A DNA stretch of 64,000 nucleotides from Planctomycetota bacterium (GTDB lineage: Bacteria > Planctomycetota > UBA8108 > JACQVS01), in assembly GCA_028280485.1 (NCBI GenBank), contig JANQLS010000192.1:1-64000 (forward strand), read 5' to 3'. The notes beneath the pieces are model-generated. The model worked only from the letters and a program-made list of their open reading frames with translations. It had not been told where the DNA came from and did not search any database. This document shows positions 61,455 to 64,000 of this stretch, piece by piece. Within the stretch, counting starts at the first letter, position 1. Every line of letters begins with the position of its first letter. A program made the position numbers and the translations under genes.

Positions 61455-62132
61455 TCAGGGAATCAACTGAAAACCCAAACCGTGACGGGTCACGATATGT
61501 TTTGGCGTAGTCGGGTCTTTTTCTAGTTTTCGGCGCAGATTTAATATATGGAAGTCGACGGTCCGCGATGCGCTCGAGGTGAAATACCCCCAAACTCCGT
61601 CTAAAATTTGCTCGCGGCTTAAAACGCGGTCCCGGTTTTTGACTAAATAGAGAAGGACTTCAAGTTCTTTTTTCGACAGAGGAACTTCTTCCTCATCGAG
61701 AAAAACCTTCTTAGCTGAAGCGTCGACAACAATTGAACCGAACTGATAGGGTTTTTCTCCCCCACGCTCTCTTCGAAGCAAGGCGTGGATCCTCGCCGTC
61801 AGTTCTTTTAGTCCGAAAGGCTTCGCTAAATAATCATCCGCCCCCGCCTGCAGACCTTCGACTTTTTCGTCTTCAGAACCTTTGGCACTGATGATCAACA
61901 CGGGAACCTGACCGATTCGCTTTCGAATCCAACCTAATAGACTTAAGCCATCCAGGCGAGGCAACATGATGTCTAAAACAATCACATCGAAAAGTTGATC
62001 CGAAAGGATATCTCGAGCGATCTCACCATCCTGAGCTTCAAAGACTTCGAAGCCATCTAAAGATAGTTTTTCTCTTAATCCGATCAAAATTGCGGGATCA
62101 TCTTCAACGATTAGGATTTTACCTTCACTCAT
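61455..62132 (-). CDS. OmpR-family response regulator, second pair (225 aa)
   Basis: Receiver domain with IVEDDPAI, phosphoacceptor Asp54 in VLDIMLP and ADDYLAKPF with the invariant Lys; a winged-helix output domain with LSKKELEVLLYLVKN and DFHILNLRRKLEKD. I chose ATG 62132 (MSEGKILIVE), seven codons inside the longest frame, because AAAGG lies 7 nt upstream. It starts 24 bp after the kinase stop, so both are cotranscribed. Confidence 0.93.
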   Translation of the reverse strand: MSEGKILIVEDDPAILIGLREKLSLDGFEVFEAQDGEIARDILSDQLFDVIVLDIMLPRLDGLSLLGWIRKRIGQVPVLIISAKGSEDEKVEGLQAGADDYLAKPFGLKELTARIHALLRRERGGEKPYQFGSIVVDASAKKVFLDEEEVPLSKKELEVLLYLVKNRDRVLSREQILDGVWGYFTSSASRTVDFHILNLRRKLEKDPTTPKHIVTRHGLGFQLIP

Positions 62133-62156
62133 GGAACAACCTTTAATCAACAGAAA

Positions 62157-64000
62157 CTAATCAGGCTCTGCGGGGGCCAATTCTTCATCTTCACCTTCGA
62201 AAGGCAACGAGAGAATAAACTCACTTCCTTGGCCTAATTTACTTTCCAATTGGATATCGCCACCTAGCTTGTACGCCAAACTTTTACAGATAGACAAGCC
62301 CAATCCAGCACCTTTAATGGAGTAATCGTCATAATCTACTCGATAAAACTCTTCGAAAATCTTATCGCGATCTTTCCCCGGGACTCCTTTACCGTTGTCT
62401 TTGACGGAAATCTTGATCCCTTGTGAATCAACTCTGGCCCGCACTTTAATGATGGGTTTTTCTTCACCTCGATACTTCAAGGCGTTATCCATGAAGTTCA
62501 CCAAAATGCGTTCGACCGCTCCAGAGTTCGACTGAATAACGACTGGTTTATTCGCAGGCCATCCCGAAACTTGGTGATCCCAATCGAGGATCGTTCCGCA
62601 ATCTTCCGCGTGCACGCTGAATGCATCGGTAACTCTGTCGATGACAGAGAGCACTTCAACGGGTTCGAGAGGAAGCCGCTGACCGGTGTTTTTGTACCAG
62701 GAAAAATCTAGTAGATTAGTAATGATACGGCTCAATCGTAAGCTTTCTGCTAGCAACAAGCCGCCAAATCGACGAGTTCGTTGTTCATCGAGAGGATCCT
62801 CGGCCAACATCTCTGAAAACATACGAATCGAGGTCACTGGGGTCTTTAATTCATGGGAAACATTTGCCAGAAGTCGTGCTCTCAATTGAGCTAACCGTCT
62901 TTCTTTAACAAAATAAACCACCAGGATAAAACCTCCCCCTAAACTCATTAACACCAGTAATCCGACGAGCCAACGAGTTAGATTTCTTTCAGTTTTTAAA
63001 GCACTTAAATGCTCTTGGTGTAGAGGATCCCAAAGGAAAACCTGAGCTACAGTGATCCCTCTCTCCCTTAAGCGAACCGGCTTGAGCGTGAGCGTTTGAC
63101 CCGCTTCTTCTTTAACTTCAGGGGCGAGATCAGCCTCACGAAAATCTCGGGTTTCGACTCTCAACTTAAGATCACCGAGTTCAAATTTTGGGACTTCAAG
63201 TTCACTCAAATAGATCGCCCGTGGGAAAGCTCTTCCTTGAGCGAGGATTAACCGGCGACCTAAAAGTAGTTGGCTTCCTTTTAAAAGAGCATCATCGTTG
63301 GAGAGGATGGTGTTTTGCTCGGGTAAGGCTCTCTCTAATTGACGACGTTTGAGGATCACTTCTGTAAACTGCAAATCGTTCGGAAAAAATCTCCTCACTA
63401 ACTCTTCTAAAAAATCGGTCGGCAGAGCTGCGTGTTGAAGGGAAAGGATCTTTCTCACGTCTCTGGCCCGAGAACTCTCTTGGGGAAAGATTTCAAAGAG
63501 CCTCAAACTGGCGAGAAGGTTGAGGGGCAAGCCCTTTAAGTCTCGGGATCCTCGGGCATTTAAGAGTAAGGAGTAGTAATTCCCGGCTTCTTTCTTGTTT
63601 CCACTTAAACGAAAGGCTTCCCCGGCAAAGTAGATCAATAAATTTTTAAAGTGCCCCTCAGACGATGCTTCAATCAACGCTTCAAATTGAGTCGCCGCAT
63701 TTTTGGGATCGTTATAGAGAATCTTATTGAGCTTACCATCGCTTTTTAGCTGCTGATAAATTTGAGATTCGCTGTCTTCTAAATTGTCAACGTAGGATTT
63801 TGGCTTCGGAGTAAATCCGATCCATTTACCCTCCTCAACGAAGCCTACAACATCTCCATCCCAAGGATTTCCTTCGATTGAGAGCGTATCTTCGACACCA
63901 CAAAAAACGTTTTCAGCTTGCCGATAGCCATCTGAGATAGCGTTTTCAAAGCGGCGAACAAAAGACTCAGCTTCAGCATCCAATCGACTGAAGTAAGAAG
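62157..64000 (-). CDS. Sensor histidine kinase, N-terminus cut by the window edge (at least 613 aa)
   Basis: The frame runs open to base 64000 (reading SYFSRLDAEAES before the first candidate start), so the true start lies outside; the TTG at 63983 is not a real start. Visible: a long extracytoplasmic region with TPR-like helices (FAGEAFRLSGNKKEAGNYYS), a transmembrane helix near residues 335-358 (counting from 63983), H-box LLANVSHELKTPVTSIRM with His377, then HATPase_c (NFMDNALKYRG, KDNGKGVP, GAGLGLSICK). It is paired with the regulator at 61455. A first transmembrane helix is expected upstream of the edge. Confidence 0.93.
   Translation of the reverse strand, partial: SYFSRLDAEAESFVRRFENAISDGYRQAENVFCGVEDTLSIEGNPWDGDVVGFVEEGKWIGFTPKPKSYVDNLEDSESQIYQQLKSDGKLNKILYNDPKNAATQFEALIEASSEGHFKNLLIYFAGEAFRLSGNKKEAGNYYSLLLNARGSRDLKGLPLNLLASLRLFEIFPQESSRARDVRKILSLQHAALPTDFLEELVRRFFPNDLQFTEVILKRRQLERALPEQNTILSNDDALLKGSQLLLGRRLILAQGRAFPRAIYLSELEVPKFELGDLKLRVETRDFREADLAPEVKEEAGQTLTLKPVRLRERGITVAQVFLWDPLHQEHLSALKTERNLTRWLVGLLVLMSLGGGFILVVYFVKERRLAQLRARLLANVSHELKTPVTSIRMFSEMLAEDPLDEQRTRRFGGLLLAESLRLSRIITNLLDFSWYKNTGQRLPLEPVEVLSVIDRVTDAFSVHAEDCGTILDWDHQVSGWPANKPVVIQSNSGAVERILVNFMDNALKYRGEEKPIIKVRARVDSQGIKISVKDNGKGVPGKDRDKIFEEFYRVDYDDYSIKGAGLGLSICKSLAYKLGGDIQLESKLGQGSEFILSLPFEGEDEELAPAEPD

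Noticed and set aside
1..64000. CRISPR array, tRNA or rRNA genes, prophage
   Set aside because: No regular short direct repeats with unique spacers, no cloverleaf or rRNA segments and no phage structural genes were found on reading.

Overview
The window looks like a chromosomal segment of a Gram-negative, probably planctomycete-like (PVC-type) bacterium. The support is indirect: an ECF-type sigma factor beside a membrane Ser/Thr kinase, CotH/lamin-tail and VIT-vWA surface proteins, an NHLRC2-like thioredoxin/NHL protein, a carboxypeptidase-regulatory-repeat protein, lipoprotein signals, and very repeat-rich intergenic DNA. There is no rRNA or universal marker here, so the phylum is an inference. 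No tRNA, CRISPR array, transposase or phage block was seen. Both ends cut genes: a CotH protein at base 1 and a histidine kinase at base 64000.

Layout. 1-2461: 3'-truncated secreted lamin-tail/CotH protein (minus). 3136-5316: a tiny lipoprotein with a clear terminator, then three small minus-strand genes interleaved with four ~155-bp elements that carry terminal inverted repeats. 5334-8798: a giant propeller sensor kinase without a visible phosphoacceptor histidine. 9237-14096: plus-strand run of a Trm112-like protein, DNA polymerase IV, a Gfo/Idh/MocA oxidoreductase, a radical SAM protein and a DtxR-type regulator. 14358-22385: nucleotidyltransferase, MOSC protein, an 11-repeat carboxypeptidase-regulatory protein with an AIR-synthase-like partner, and a LolC/E-type permease. 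22795-30820: HEAT protein, thioredoxin-NHL protein, DUF819 transporter, HNH-like N-terminal fragment, micro-ORFs and a DUF885 lipoprotein. 31225-37870: a compact four-gene minus operon, VIT-vWA, vWA, response regulator, histidine kinase. 38106-41206: Na+/solute symporter, a 55-residue accessory peptide and a galactokinase-like kinase. 41462-49579: ligA, molybdopterin oxidoreductase, serine hydrolase, small lipoprotein, Ser/Thr kinase, sigma factor. 50049-60975: FHA protein and a type VI secretion (T6SS) membrane/baseplate block (TagF, TssM, TssL, TssK, TssJ, an unknown coiled-coil protein, a 46-aa ORF). 61455-64000: a second OmpR-type two-component pair.

Two classes of dispersed repeats fill the intergenic space. 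Class 1 consists of GTAG-plus-hairpin modules resembling REP/BIME elements. At eight gene ends the TAG of the GTAG is also the stop codon of the neighbouring gene. Class 2 elements share a core like CCCGAAGC--TAGCGAGGG, arranged as inverted pairs; they range from 61-bp perfect hairpins to ~155-bp elements resembling miniature inverted-repeat elements (MITEs).

How genes work together: the T6SS block encodes an envelope complex (TssJ-TssL-TssM) and TssK with post-translational regulators (TagF, FHA, possibly the nearby kinase), but the sheath, tube, ClpV and VgrG genes are not in the window. The vWA operon couples two predicted extracytoplasmic adhesion/assembly proteins to their own two-component system. 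The symporter, micropeptide and kinase form a sugar-uptake-and-phosphorylation unit.
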